From assembly GCA_012842395.1 (NCBI GenBank), contig DUSX01000002.1, forward strand, positions 62,001 through 126,000: a stretch of DNA of 64,000 bases. Direction: 5' to 3'. The notes below the pieces were generated by a model. It was not told the DNA's origin, searched no databases, and was given only the letters and a program-made list of their open reading frames with translations. The translations under genes and the position numbers were made by a program. Below are positions 38,807-48,211 of this stretch, piece by piece; positions within the stretch are counted from its first letter, which is position 1; every line of letters begins with the position of its first letter. This DNA comes from Bacillota bacterium. Its GTDB lineage: Bacteria > Bacillota > SHA-98 > UBA4971.

Positions 38807-39025
38807 TCAGACGGCCTCCACCCGTTTGACCTCGGGCACCTCTTCCTTGAGGGCTCGCTCCACGCCGTTCTTGAGGGTCATCACGGACATGGGACAGCCT
38901 ACGCAGGCCCCCGTGAGCCTGACCTTCACGACGCCGTCATTCACGCTGACGAGCTCGACGTCGCCCCCGTGTGCCTGCAAAGCGGAGCGGATCTTCGCCA
39001 AGGCTTTCTCGATCTTGTCCTGCAC
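38807..39025 (-). CDS. NifU C-terminal-like Fe-S scaffold protein
   Basis: A 72-residue NifU/Nfu domain with the cluster-binding CVGC (CVGCPMSVMTLKNGVERAL). Such stand-alone domains hold and pass on Fe-S clusters. The GTG start has GGGAGG 8 nt upstream and a recognisable promoter. It is the only Fe-S assembly gene in the window; many Fe-S enzymes here (AOR operon, AddB, radical SAM) could use it. Confidence 0.93.
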   Translation of the reverse strand: MQDKIEKALAKIRSALQAHGGDVELVSVNDGVVKVRLTGACVGCPMSVMTLKNGVERALKEEVPEVKRVEAV

Positions 39026-39073
39026 AACTCACGCCTCCCTGGTCAGAATCGCCGGAGCATGTCTTCCCACAGA

Positions 39074-39103
39074 TTATACACCTTAAGTATGGCGGGAGTC
39101 GAG
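39074..39103 (-). promoter_or_regulatory. Promoter of the NifU-like gene
   Basis: On the minus strand TCGACT and a perfect TATAAT are 18 bp apart, about 50 bp before the GTG start. Confidence 0.6.
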
Positions 39104-39136
39104 CGCGGCGATTCGAGCTGTCACCTTAGCCAATCA

Positions 39137-40018
39137 TCACCTTATCGTGATCTGGAGGCTCAACCTCACCCCGGTCCCCGTATTGACCGCTGTGATGGTG
39201 TACACACCCGGCCCGACCGGCACTCCCTCGTTCGTGGTCTGGTTCCACGTCTGCTGGAAGACGAGGTTCTGGCCGGGCGGCAGCGTCACGCGCTCTATCG
39301 CGAAAGTGAAGAACTTTCCCGCGGACCAGCGCCAGATCTCTCTTGTGTCTCGCGCGACGATGAAGTCGAAGCGCTGGCTTGACCGGTAAGTTATCGCAAC
39401 GGGGCCGGTGGTGAGGTTGGTCTTACTCAGGCTCATGCGCACTGGTTCGCCCTGCGCGTATGTGAGCTTGTTTACTATGAAGGTATGCCGCAGGCCGTCC
39501 TGCACCACCGAGACTTGGTTCAAGCCGGTCACGGGCGGCGCTGGCGGTGGCCCTGGAGGAACAGGCGGTCCTGGCGGCACGGCGGGCGGAGTCGGCGGCG
39601 TGGGTGGTGCCAGGACAGGCGGCGGCGGCGTCGGGACCGCGACCACCGGTCTCGTGGGCACCAACAATACCTGGCCTACCACGATGAGGTCGGGGTTGGG
39701 AATGCGGTTCACCGACGCGAGCGTTTCCACTGTGGTCCCAAACCTTGCTGCGATCTCCGCAAGAGTGTCCCCAGGCTGCACGATGTATGGCCGGAAGCCC
39801 GCCGGCACCGAAATGACCGGGGGCTGGGCGGGGGTAGGAGCAGGAGCCGGAGCCGGCGGTGGCGGCGCCGCAGTCACAGGGATCTGCAGCACTTGTCCGA
39901 CGAAGATCACGTCGGGGTTGGTGATGTCGTTGGCCCTGACGATCGCGGCTACGGCGGTCCCGAACCTTTGCGCAATGAGCGAAAGGGTGTCGCCAGGCTG
40001 GACTATATACGTGATCAC
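39137..40018 (-). CDS. LysM-LysM-BsuPI domain protein
   Basis: A 293-residue protein with two LysM peptidoglycan-binding modules ([18 protein letters not shown] and [18 protein letters not shown]), a Pro-rich linker of about 45 residues (repeated PPTPP/PPGPP), and a C-terminal BsuPI-like beta domain ([17 protein letters not shown] ... VFQQTWNQ ... [11 protein letters not shown]). The GTG at 40018 has GGGAGG 8 nt upstream and puts the first LysM at residue 1 with no signal peptide; the longer frame to 40108 adds no convincing leader. Leaderless LysM proteins in spore formers are often spore-coat or cortex-associated, so a mother-cell role is plausible. Confidence 0.88.
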   Translation of the reverse strand: MITYIVQPGDTLSLIAQRFGTAVAAIVRANDITNPDVIFVGQVLQIPVTAAPPPPAPAPAPTPAQPPVISVPAGFRPYIVQPGDTLAEIAARFGTTVETLASVNRIPNPDLIVVGQVLLVPTRPVVAVPTPPPPVLAPPTPPTPPAVPPGPPVPPGPPPAPPVTGLNQVSVVQDGLRHTFIVNKLTYAQGEPVRMSLSKTNLTTGPVAITYRSSQRFDFIVARDTREIWRWSAGKFFTFAIERVTLPPGQNLVFQQTWNQTTNEGVPVGPGVYTITAVNTGTGVRLSLQITIR

Positions 40019-40321
40019 AAAAGTTCCCTCCCGGCGTCGTATGCCCTCCACCGGGGTTGGCCGGTCGTGTGCAGGGCCTGCCCGGTTCGGGGGTCGACAC
40101 TTTCTCACAACATGTTATTCCGCGTGCGAAGCGGTGTTGCCTTCGCTCCTGGCCGCCCGTTGCATGGCCCAGCCGCGGGAGCGCTATTGGGTGGAAACGC
40201 GGCCTGGGACTTCATAGAGGAAGACACAAGGAAGAGTCGAAGTCCACAGAGTCGAAAACCAAGGAGAGGCACCGGAGAGGCACTAGAGAAGCACTAAACG
40301 CTGAAGGGGCGGGAAGAGATC
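40019..40321. other. Divergent intergenic region, no gene
   Basis: About 300 bp between the LysM and AMMECR1 genes. Near the right side GAGAGGCAC-like units repeat three times (about 40264-40297). No promoter matches well. Confidence 0.5.
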
Positions 40322-41164
40322 TTGTTTGAGAGACTCCGCAAACCCAAACCTCCTGGGCTCGTCCGGGGCGTGGTCCTGTTCGCGTTGGCCGGCGTGGCTG
40401 TCGGGTTTGCCATCGCGGCGGCCGCCGGGGGCGGGGGATGGCACGGCGTAATGAGAGCTAGGCAGCCGGGCTTGCGGATGTCGAGCGCGGATCTATCCCA
40501 AGGCCCGGTCCTCTCTGAGGTAGTGCACCCCAACCCGCCCGGGGACGGGGCGCAGGGGCGCGGCGACTTCCTCAGCCGCCTGAAGGCGGCTCACACCCCT
40601 GCGCTTGAGAACGCGGTCCTCGATATCGCTCGTGGTGCGGTCGCCGACGCGACAGGCGCGCGAGCGCAGATGCGCTTCCCGACGGCCGAGGAGGCTCCCG
40701 AAGAGCGCCTTCTCGGGGTCCCGGCGGGCGTCTTCGTCGCGCTGATCCTCGATGGGAAGGTGAGGGGATGTATGGGGACGGTTTACCCCATGGAGGCCTC
40801 GCTTGCCGAGGAGATCGCATGCGCCGCGCGGATGGCGGCGACATCGGATCCGCGGCACCCGCCCGTGGACGCCGATGAGGTGGCACGACTTGATTATTGC
40901 GTGTCCGTGGTCGGGAGGCTCAGACGCTGCGCGCCCGGGGCTCCTATCGACCCCCGCACCGAGGGCGTCGTCGTGATGGCGAACGGCCGGTCGGGCGTGA
41001 TCCTGCCGGGCGAGGCCAGGACGGGCGCATACGAGGTCGCCTGGGCGAAACGCGAAGCTGGTATCGGGCCGGCTGACGCGTTCGAGCTACTCGTGTTCGA
41101 AACCGAACGGTTCGGGAAGGCCCTGCCGCCAAGAACGCAAAGCGGAGGAGGTAAGGCGCGATGA
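40322..41164 (+). CDS. Membrane-anchored AMMECR1-domain protein
   Basis: A 280-residue protein with a hydrophobic N-terminal helix (VRGVVLFALAGVAVGFAIAAAAG), a Gly/Pro spacer and an AMMECR1 domain (residues about 125-265): GVFVALILDGKVRGCMGTVYP with the conserved RGCxGT motif, then AARMAATSDPRHPPV and LDYCVSVVG. AMMECR1 domains normally sit with Memo and radical SAM proteins (AmmeMemoRadiSam); neither is next door and the usual protein is not anchored. TTG start after GGGAAGAG. The stop overlaps the A2M-VanW start by ATGA, so the two are translationally coupled and probably act together at the cell surface or membrane. Confidence 0.88.
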   Translation: MFERLRKPKPPGLVRGVVLFALAGVAVGFAIAAAAGGGGWHGVMRARQPGLRMSSADLSQGPVLSEVVHPNPPGDGAQGRGDFLSRLKAAHTPALENAVLDIARGAVADATGARAQMRFPTAEEAPEERLLGVPAGVFVALILDGKVRGCMGTVYPMEASLAEEIACAARMAATSDPRHPPVDADEVARLDYCVSVVGRLRRCAPGAPIDPRTEGVVVMANGRSGVILPGEARTGAYEVAWAKREAGIGPADAFELLVFETERFGKALPPRTQSGGGKAR

Positions 41165-44100
41165 GACGACAGGAGGCACGTTTCCCTCGGCGGGCAGGTT
41201 ACGTGGCCGTGCTCGCGCTCGCTGTCTCGGCTGTGCTCGTGTTCCTGGCAAAGCCGCTCTCGGCGGACGGCACAGACAAGGGATACCTGTACATGTACGC
41301 GGAGGAACGGGTGTGGGCGCCTTCTGAACGTCCGTCCGTGATCGTCCGGGGACGGGCCGCGACGAGGGTTGATATTGCGGTCTGGAGATTTGACCCTGCA
41401 AGCCATTACCAGACGCACGGGTCTCTTAGCTCGGCAGCGGAACTCCTGCCGCGGAGCGGCGTGGCGCCGATGAAGAAGCTCGCTAGGTATCCGAAGCCAG
41501 ACAAACGAGGGGGCGACTTCACGTTGAGCGTGCCCGTGCCCGTCAGCGGGACCGGGGGTTACGTCGTGAAAGCCCGAGATAACCACGGCCGTGAGGCCGC
41601 AACCTGGATCCTCGTAACCGACCTCGGCCTCGTAACCAAACAGGCCCAGGGGGAGCTCCTCGTATATGCACATTCGTTTGCGAAAGATGCGCCCATGGGT
41701 GGTGTAAACGTCTCGGTATTCAGCGAGGGCAAGAGGATCGGGGGTGGGAACACGGGGCAAGACGGCTTGTGGGTCTTGAACGCTCCCGGCCTTCCAAGGG
41801 GCGTGGCTGTGGTGGGCACATCCGGGGAGAGCTTCGCGCAGGTGACCTCGTCGTACTACTGGGAGGACTCCCGCTACAAGGCGTACATTTACACGGATAG
41901 ACCCATATATAGACCCGGCCAGCGCGTGTACCTCAAGGGCATTCTCCGCGAGGATACAGGCGATGGGTATGAGGTATTATCGGGCGAGCCCGTCCGGGTG
42001 GAAGTGCGCGACGCGCGCGACGCATGCGTCTACAAGACCGAGGTTGCGACCAACGGCTTCGGTTCGTTCGCTGGCGAGTTCGTGTTGGGGGACGAGCCGG
42101 CGCTTGGGATGTACCGAGTGCTTGCCACGGTGAGGGGCAGCACCCACTCTGGCGCGTTCAAGGTGGCCGAGTACCGCAAGCCGGAGTACCAGGTACAAGT
42201 GGAAACGGCAAAGGCCCTGTATGTGGCAGGGGACGAGATCCCTGTGACGGTGAAGGCCGCATACTATTTCGGCGCGCCGGTTCCAGGCGCAAAGGTCACA
42301 TATGCCGCATACTCCCAGCCGCGTTACTTTCCGTACTACGCGTATGAAGACCTCGGTTACTACCCAGTCGATGACGAGGGGTTCGGGTACTACGGTGAGC
42401 TCGTCGCCTCGGGCGAGGCCGTGACGGATGCGAGCGGGCACGCGTCATTTACCATAAAGACTCAGGACTCCGACCAGACCCGGACCGTGTTCATCGAGGT
42501 GGTCGTGACTGACGAGAGCCGCCGCGAGGTCGCCGGGAGAGCCACGGTAACCGTGGCGCGGGGCCTGTTCGAGGTGAGCGTTCAGCCGCAGGCCTATGTC
42601 GTGGAGCCGGGCAGGCCAGTGGTGGTGAGGGTTAAGGCTGAAACCGTGGACGGCAAGCCGTTTCCGACGCACCTGGAATGGCAGGCCATGCGGGAGACGT
42701 GGGAGGGCTCGAAGGCCAAGCGCTGGAATGAAGCGCGCGGTGAACTCGTCACGGGATCCGGCGGTGAGGGAAGCTTCGAATTCGCGCCACGTGAGGAAGG
42801 GGCCTACGTCGTGGAGGTGGCCGGAGCCGACCAGCGAGGGAACCGCATCGCCTCCGAGGCATACCTATGGGTCACGAGCGGGGCGAGCCGCTGGCCGAGT
42901 TACGGCGGCACGGAGATAGAGGTCGTGACCGACAAGGATGTTTATGAGGTCGGGGACACGGCGAAGGTGTTGGTCAACACCGCGTTCGACGACGCATGGG
43001 CCGTCGTCGCGGTCGAGGGCCGCGGCATCTTTTGGCACAAGGTCGCGCACATCACCGGGCACACCATGCTTTTCGAAGTTCCGGTCACGCGCGAGCACGT
43101 GCCGAACGCGTTCTTCACGGTGACCCTGGTCCATGGCAAAAGGCTCTTCACGAGGGAAAAGGCCATTTACGTGTCGACAAAGGACAAATACCTCAATGTG
43201 AGCATCATTCCCAACAAAGAAAGCTACGCTCCCGGCGAGAGGGCCACATACGTGGTGAAGACGACGGATGCGGCGGGTCGGCCGGTGCAGTCGGAGGTTT
43301 CGCTCGGGGTCGTGGACGCGTCCATTTACGCGCTCCAACCCGAGATCGCGCCGGACATAAAGAAAGCGTTCTACGGGTCCGTCTGGAACAGGGTTGTCAC
43401 GAATTACTCGTTCCCTGAGTGGTACTACGGCGGCGCCGACAAGGAGGCCGGCTCGGAAGACGTGCGGAAGGAGTTCCAGGACACCGCGTTCTGGAACCCG
43501 ATGATAGTCACGGACAGGAACGGAACTGGGAGGATCGAGTTCACCATGCCGGATAACCTCACCACGTGGCGTGCTACGGCGCGAGCCCAGACATTGAAGA
43601 CACAGGTTGGGTCGGCGACCCGGGACGTCGTGACCACCAAGGACCTCATCGTCAGGCTCGCGACGCCGCGCTTTTTCAGACTCGGGGACCGGACCGTCGT
43701 CACGACCGTCGTGCACAACTACACGGGGCGCGAGGTCGTGGCGAGGGTCTCTCTCGAAGCCCAGGGCGTCACGTTGAAAGGCGCTGACCAGCGCATCGTG
43801 GAACTCGCCCCGATGGGACAGGCCGCCATCGATTGGGAGGTCGAGTGCGGCAAGGTGGGTCCCGCGCGCTTCGTTGCATCCGCGCGGGTCGACGCCGGAC
43901 GGGCGCGAGATGCGCTCGAGGTGAGCGTGCCGGTGCTTCCCTTCGGGGTCCGCCATGAGCTGCACGAGGCCGGGGAGGTCTCTGCCGGTGCCGCGGACCG
44001 CGGCAAGGCGAAAGCGTCGGTGCAGCTCGACCTGCCGGGGGACGTGCTTGAAGGGACTACGAGCGTAAAGGTGCGTCTCGCGCCGTCCGTGGCTGCAACA

Positions 44101-46326
44101 GCACTCGGAGCGCTCGAATACCTGGTGTCATTCCCGTACGGCTGTGTGGAGCAGACCATGAACTCGTTCCTCCCTTGTGTCGTAGTAGCCCGGGTCATGC
44201 GAGACCTGGGTGTCAAGGCACCCGGCATCGAAGAGAGCCTCCCCAGGATGGTTTCAGCGGGTCTCGCCAGGCTGTACCGCTACCAGCACTACGACGGCGG
44301 ATGGGGATGGTGGGAGTATGACAAGACCGACCCGAGGATGACTGCCTACGTGGTGTACGGGTTGCACTCTGCCCGGGCAGCCGGGTTCGACGTAGACGAG
44401 CAGGTGTTTTCGCGCGGCAAGGCCGCCCTTGCCGACCTCGTCAACCGGCCGCGGGACGTTGACGACCTCGTGTATAAGCTGTACGTCATGTCCGAGGTGG
44501 GTATGAAGAACCTTCCCAGGCTCGATGAGATGCTGGCGCGGCGCGATGAGCTCTCCGAATACTCGCTTGCGCTTCTCGTTCTGACCCTTCGCAACGTGGG
44601 CAGGACCGAGGACGCCCGGACGGTTTTCAAGGACCTTCTAGCGACGGCGCGAGGGGACGCGACGCAGACCTACTGGAACGCGCCGAAGGGAGAGCGGTAT
44701 TGGGCGGACAATCGCGTGGAGACCACGGCCTACGCCCTCATGGCGCTGCTCGCGGTAGACCCAAAGAACGACAAGATCCCCGGGGCGGTGAGATGGCTTT
44801 CGGGCGTCCGACAAGGCGGGGCGTGGTTCTCCACAAAGGACACGGCTGCTGCCGTGTTCGCACTGGCAGAGTATCTCAAGCTCCGCGATGAGCTTCTGCC
44901 CAACTACACCGCCACTGTTAGTATCAATGGGAAGGAGATCGGCAGGTTCCGTTTCACAGGCAAGAGCGTCTTCGAGCGAGAGCTGGAGCTGGCGGTGGAC
45001 CCGCGCGACCTCTCCCGAGGGCATAACGAGCTCGTCATCTCGAGGGATGGCGGGAGCGGCAACCTCTATTACGCCGTCTCTTGCGAATACTACACATTGG
45101 CAGGGTCCGTGGCGCCGGGTGGGGAAGGCATTGCGGTGACTCGTGGGTACTACCGGCGGGTTGCAAGCGGCGCGGCCCAGGCTCAGAACGAGGGCAGAAG
45201 CAGCGACGCGGGCGCCGGCGGCGCAGGCGCAGGCGCAGGCCGCGGCTCCGGAGGAGCGGGCGCAGCTTACGTGTACGAGCCTGTAACCGGTCCTGTCAAG
45301 CCTGGCGAGGAGATATACGTTCGCATAAACATCAAGGCCGACAATGCGTACACCTACGTGATAATCGAGGACCCACTGCCATCGGGCTTCGAGGCCCCGG
45401 ACGATCCCATAGATGCTTACAGCTGGGATTTTTGGTACGGCAGGAGAGAAGTCCGCGACGAGAAGACCGTCTTCTTCAGCGCGTATCTGAAGGAAGGCGA
45501 AAGCGAGATCGTCTACCCCATTCGGGCCGAGCGGCCCGGGGATTATCGGGTCATGCCTGTCAGGGTCTGGGGAATGTATTCGCCCGACGTGTTCGGTCAG
45601 TCGAAGAGCTCGAGCATCTCTTGCGCGGAGCCGGTCCTCGCGACCTTCTCCACAACGCTCAAGGACCCGGAGAGGAATCGCAATCACAACGTCACGCTGG
45701 CGGCGGCGGCAATTGACGGGGTGGTGCTCCAGCCGGGCGAGGAGTTCTCGTTTGACCGGGTTGTGGGGCCCAGGCTCGCTGAGGCCGGATACAGAGAAGC
45801 CCGGGTGATTTCCGGGGGCAAGAGCGCCCCTGGGATCGGGGGCGGGGTGTGCCAAGTATCGACGACCCTGTACAATGTGGCGCTTCTGGCCGGACTCGAC
45901 ATCCTCGAACGACACCCGCACTCGAGGCCCGTAGACTATGTCCCACCGGGGCTCGATGCGACGGTGGCGGAAGGCCAATACGATCTGAAGTTTCGGAACC
46001 CGTTCGAAGTGCCCGTCACCTTGAGCGCGCGAGTCGATGGCAATAGACTGGTGATGGAGGCCAGCGCGCCTCTCGTAGACCCGCCTGACGTCCGGGTGAT
46101 CACGGAACCACTTGAGACCGAAAGGCCGAGGCTCGTTGGCAGCCCGGATGAACGAGAGCGCGGTGCCGCGGGCGGCCTTGGGGAGCAAGGCGTTGCTTAC
46201 GGAGGAGAGAAAGGCATCCGCGTTGCCGTGTGGCGGAGCGTTGCCTCGGGCGGAGAGATCATACGAGAGCTCGTGTCCGAGGACTACTACGAGCCGGTCC
46301 ACGCGATGGCCGCGTCCTCCCGGTGA
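41161..46326 (+). CDS. Alpha-2-macroglobulin-like protein fused to a VanW domain
   Basis: A 1721-residue exported protein. Signal peptide or anchor at residues 14-34 (VAVLALAVSAVLVFLAKPLSA). Macroglobulin domains follow, with the MG2-type YIYTDRPIYRPGQRVYLKG at about 240; the A2M domain core FTMPDNLTTWRATARA near 797-812; and the thioester FPYGCVEQT with C995 and Gln998, so covalent trapping of attacking proteases is possible. A Gly/Ala linker (about 1338-1362) and a CARDB/DUF11-like beta domain (PVTGPVKPGEEIYVRI) precede a VanW domain (about 1495-1620) with NRNHNVTLAAAAIDG, EEFSFDRVVGPR, GGGVCQVSTTLYNVAL. VanW domains occur in cell-wall and vancomycin-associated proteins. The fusion suggests cell-wall placement of a protease trap. 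Confidence 0.93.
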   Translation: MRRQEARFPRRAGYVAVLALAVSAVLVFLAKPLSADGTDKGYLYMYAEERVWAPSERPSVIVRGRAATRVDIAVWRFDPASHYQTHGSLSSAAELLPRSGVAPMKKLARYPKPDKRGGDFTLSVPVPVSGTGGYVVKARDNHGREAATWILVTDLGLVTKQAQGELLVYAHSFAKDAPMGGVNVSVFSEGKRIGGGNTGQDGLWVLNAPGLPRGVAVVGTSGESFAQVTSSYYWEDSRYKAYIYTDRPIYRPGQRVYLKGILREDTGDGYEVLSGEPVRVEVRDARDACVYKTEVATNGFGSFAGEFVLGDEPALGMYRVLATVRGSTHSGAFKVAEYRKPEYQVQVETAKALYVAGDEIPVTVKAAYYFGAPVPGAKVTYAAYSQPRYFPYYAYEDLGYYPVDDEGFGYYGELVASGEAVTDASGHASFTIKTQDSDQTRTVFIEVVVTDESRREVAGRATVTVARGLFEVSVQPQAYVVEPGRPVVVRVKAETVDGKPFPTHLEWQAMRETWEGSKAKRWNEARGELVTGSGGEGSFEFAPREEGAYVVEVAGADQRGNRIASEAYLWVTSGASRWPSYGGTEIEVVTDKDVYEVGDTAKVLVNTAFDDAWAVVAVEGRGIFWHKVAHITGHTMLFEVPVTREHVPNAFFTVTLVHGKRLFTREKAIYVSTKDKYLNVSIIPNKESYAPGERATYVVKTTDAAGRPVQSEVSLGVVDASIYALQPEIAPDIKKAFYGSVWNRVVTNYSFPEWYYGGADKEAGSEDVRKEFQDTAFWNPMIVTDRNGTGRIEFTMPDNLTTWRATARAQTLKTQVGSATRDVVTTKDLIVRLATPRFFRLGDRTVVTTVVHNYTGREVVARVSLEAQGVTLKGADQRIVELAPMGQAAIDWEVECGKVGPARFVASARVDAGRARDALEVSVPVLPFGVRHELHEAGEVSAGAADRGKAKASVQLDLPGDVLEGTTSVKVRLAPSVAATALGALEYLVSFPYGCVEQTMNSFLPCVVVARVMRDLGVKAPGIEESLPRMVSAGLARLYRYQHYDGGWGWWEYDKTDPRMTAYVVYGLHSARAAGFDVDEQVFSRGKAALADLVNRPRDVDDLVYKLYVMSEVGMKNLPRLDEMLARRDELSEYSLALLVLTLRNVGRTEDARTVFKDLLATARGDATQTYWNAPKGERYWADNRVETTAYALMALLAVDPKNDKIPGAVRWLSGVRQGGAWFSTKDTAAAVFALAEYLKLRDELLPNYTATVSINGKEIGRFRFTGKSVFERELELAVDPRDLSRGHNELVISRDGGSGNLYYAVSCEYYTLAGSVAPGGEGIAVTRGYYRRVASGAAQAQNEGRSSDAGAGGAGAGAGRGSGGAGAAYVYEPVTGPVKPGEEIYVRINIKADNAYTYVIIEDPLPSGFEAPDDPIDAYSWDFWYGRREVRDEKTVFFSAYLKEGESEIVYPIRAERPGDYRVMPVRVWGMYSPDVFGQSKSSSISCAEPVLATFSTTLKDPERNRNHNVTLAAAAIDGVVLQPGEEFSFDRVVGPRLAEAGYREARVISGGKSAPGIGGGVCQVSTTLYNVALLAGLDILERHPHSRPVDYVPPGLDATVAEGQYDLKFRNPFEVPVTLSARVDGNRLVMEASAPLVDPPDVRVITEPLETERPRLVGSPDERERGAAGGLGEQGVAYGGEKGIRVAVWRSVASGGEIIRELVSEDYYEPVHAMAASSR

Positions 46327-46526
46327 CAAAGGACGGACCCGAGCGCTTCGGCTGCCTCTTTCCCGACGGACCACGAGAGCTCGGCTTCGCACGGAAGCCT
46401 GGCTCGAGTCCAAGTCGGCAGTGTCGCGCTTGGGCGCGGCGGCCCAAAGCGCGGCGTAGTCAGCCGAAATGCGGCGCGTGAGGCCCATAGCCGGATTGTG
46501 ACGCCCGTTGTCGCATCACGGGCAAC

Positions 46527-46552
46527 CTCTCCCGAGAGTGGGGAGCGTTTTT
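46527..46552 (+). terminator. Weak terminator-like hairpin after the A2M-VanW gene
   Basis: CTCCC and GGGAG form a short stem followed by CGTTTTT, 200 bp after the stop and about 35 bp before the MATE start. A second GCCCGT/ACGGGC hairpin lies just upstream. Low stability. Confidence 0.35.
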
Positions 46553-46585
46553 GTGCCCTCACTTGGGGAGAACGGAGGCAAAGAG

Positions 46586-47956
46586 ATGACGGAACTCGCC
46601 CACGCTTTGCACCGGCCAGTTGAAGCGGTCGAGCTGGACCGCGAAATCCGCAAACTCGCATGGCCGGCCATCGCGGAGATGGTGCTGCACACCTGCGTAT
46701 GGACTGTGGATACTGCGATGGTGGGCCGTCTCGGCGCGGAAGCCCTAAGTGCTGTGGGCCTCGGGGGCAACGTGTACTCGACATGCGCGTGGATTTTCGC
46801 GGCCATCGGCGTGGGTGTCCAAGCCATGGTGGCACGGGCGGTCGGAGCCGAAGACGCGGAAAAGGCCGGATTCTCCGCAGGCCAGGGCCTTCTCGCGGGG
46901 TTCGTGCTCGGGGTCTTGCTTGCCGCATGCACCGTTGTCGCCGCCCCCTGGGTCTACCGTCTTGCCGGTTTCGCGCGGGACGTGAGCGGGCCGGGCAGTG
47001 ACTACATGCGAATCGTGGGCGCGGGCGCGCTTTTCTTCATACCGCTGCAGGTCGGTTCCGCCATCCTGCGTGGGTCGGGCGATACGCGCACCCCGCTCTA
47101 CATAACGATGGTGATGAACTCCTTGAACCTCGTCGGCGATTACGTGCTCATCTTCGGCGTGCTCGGCTTTCCCGCTCTCGGTGTGCAGGGCGCGGCGATC
47201 GCGACCCTTGCTGCCCACGTCATCGGCGGCATCCTTGCCTTCAGGGCCGTTTTTCGCAAGAACGGCGCCGTGCACCTTCGCGCGAGACATGTCTTGCGAA
47301 TCGACGGGCCCACGCTGCGCAGCCTGATCAGGCTTGGCGTGCCCGCGGCGGCAGAGGAGGGGCTCATGAATGGCTCCCGTGTTGTGTCGTCTTTCATCAT
47401 CGCCGGGCTGGGGACTGCCGCGTTCGCCGCAAACCAAGTTACGGTCGCGGCCGAGTCGCTCTCCTTTATGCCGGGGTACGGGTTTGCGGTTGCGGCGGGC
47501 ATTCTCGTGGGCCACAACTTGGGTGCTGGCAAGGCCGGTCGAGCGGTGCAAGTCGGCTATCGGGCGTTGCGCCACTCGCTGGCGGTCATGGGGAGCGTCG
47601 CGGTGGCGTTCTTCCTGGCGCCGCGTCTCATCATCGGAGTGTTCACGAGCGATCCGGCGGTTGTGCAGGTGGCATCGGTGTGTCTTCGGATAGCCGCCTT
47701 CGAACAGGTATTCATAGGGATGACCGATACCCTCTGTGGCTCTCTCCGGGGCGCCGGAGACACGCGCACGGCGCTTGTCATAACGGCCGCCGGCACGTGG
47801 CTGGTCCGGATGCCCCTCGTGATATTGGCCATCTATGTCTTCCGGCTCGGTCTCCCGGCCGTCTGGGTCGTAACTTGCATTGACTGGGCTGTGCGGTCTG
47901 CCCTTGCAGCCAGGCACTTCCGGGCCGGCAGATGGCAGACGGCGAGGGTACACTGA
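46586..47956 (+). CDS. MATE-family multidrug/Na+ efflux protein
   Basis: A 456-residue exporter with twelve predicted helices in two MatE halves (first half starts LAWPAIAEMVLHTCVWTVDTAMVGRLG; second starts LIRLGVPAAAEEGLMNGSRV). Conserved MATE features include ILRGSGDTRTPLYITM and its repeat SLRGAGDTRTALVITA. Exports cationic drugs or metabolites in exchange for Na+ or H+. The ATG at 46586 has GGAGG 7 nt upstream; the frame is open to 46508 without a better start. Substrate unknown. Confidence 0.95.
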   Translation: MTELAHALHRPVEAVELDREIRKLAWPAIAEMVLHTCVWTVDTAMVGRLGAEALSAVGLGGNVYSTCAWIFAAIGVGVQAMVARAVGAEDAEKAGFSAGQGLLAGFVLGVLLAACTVVAAPWVYRLAGFARDVSGPGSDYMRIVGAGALFFIPLQVGSAILRGSGDTRTPLYITMVMNSLNLVGDYVLIFGVLGFPALGVQGAAIATLAAHVIGGILAFRAVFRKNGAVHLRARHVLRIDGPTLRSLIRLGVPAAAEEGLMNGSRVVSSFIIAGLGTAAFAANQVTVAAESLSFMPGYGFAVAAGILVGHNLGAGKAGRAVQVGYRALRHSLAVMGSVAVAFFLAPRLIIGVFTSDPAVVQVASVCLRIAAFEQVFIGMTDTLCGSLRGAGDTRTALVITAAGTWLVRMPLVILAIYVFRLGLPAVWVVTCIDWAVRSALAARHFRAGRWQTARVH

Positions 47957-48022
47957 ACCGTCACTGAGTACGTGTGTGTCGCCAAAACCTCGTGCTACTT
48001 TTCGGTGGGGCGGTCCTGCCCT

Positions 48023-48135
48023 AGACTATCGGCCTTGCCCTCTGGGGACGGCGCGCTTGCGGCGCGCCTCGTTCGAATTCGGCGCGGGAGACATCCGAAT
48101 TCTCCACGCCGCGTCGTACAAGCACCGGCAACCCT
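48023..48135 (+). repeat. Structured TIR repeat, copy A
   Basis: About 113 bp. The right end is CACCGGCAACCCT (48123-48135), identical to copy C; the left end is decayed. Stems: GGCGCGC/GCGCGCC (48050-48068) and GAATTCGG/CCGAATTC (48075-48102) with a 12-nt loop. The 27 bp after the right end match the tails of copies B and C (GTCAAGAAAGGAGACG in A and B). Confidence 0.88.
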
Positions 48136-48198
48136 AACGCCGTCAAGAAAGGAGACGAAAACTTATGGCACCGTGCTCAGCTACGGCACACTTGTAAG

Positions 48199-48207
48199 TT
48201 ATCCACA
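48199..48207 (+). promoter_or_regulatory. Consensus DnaA box upstream of nrdJ
   Basis: TTATCCACA, the perfect 9-mer DnaA box, lies just before the NrdR-like boxes. One copy could arise by chance in 64 kb, but DnaA control of ribonucleotide reductase genes is known in other bacteria. Confidence 0.45.
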
Positions 48208-48211
48208 AGGA

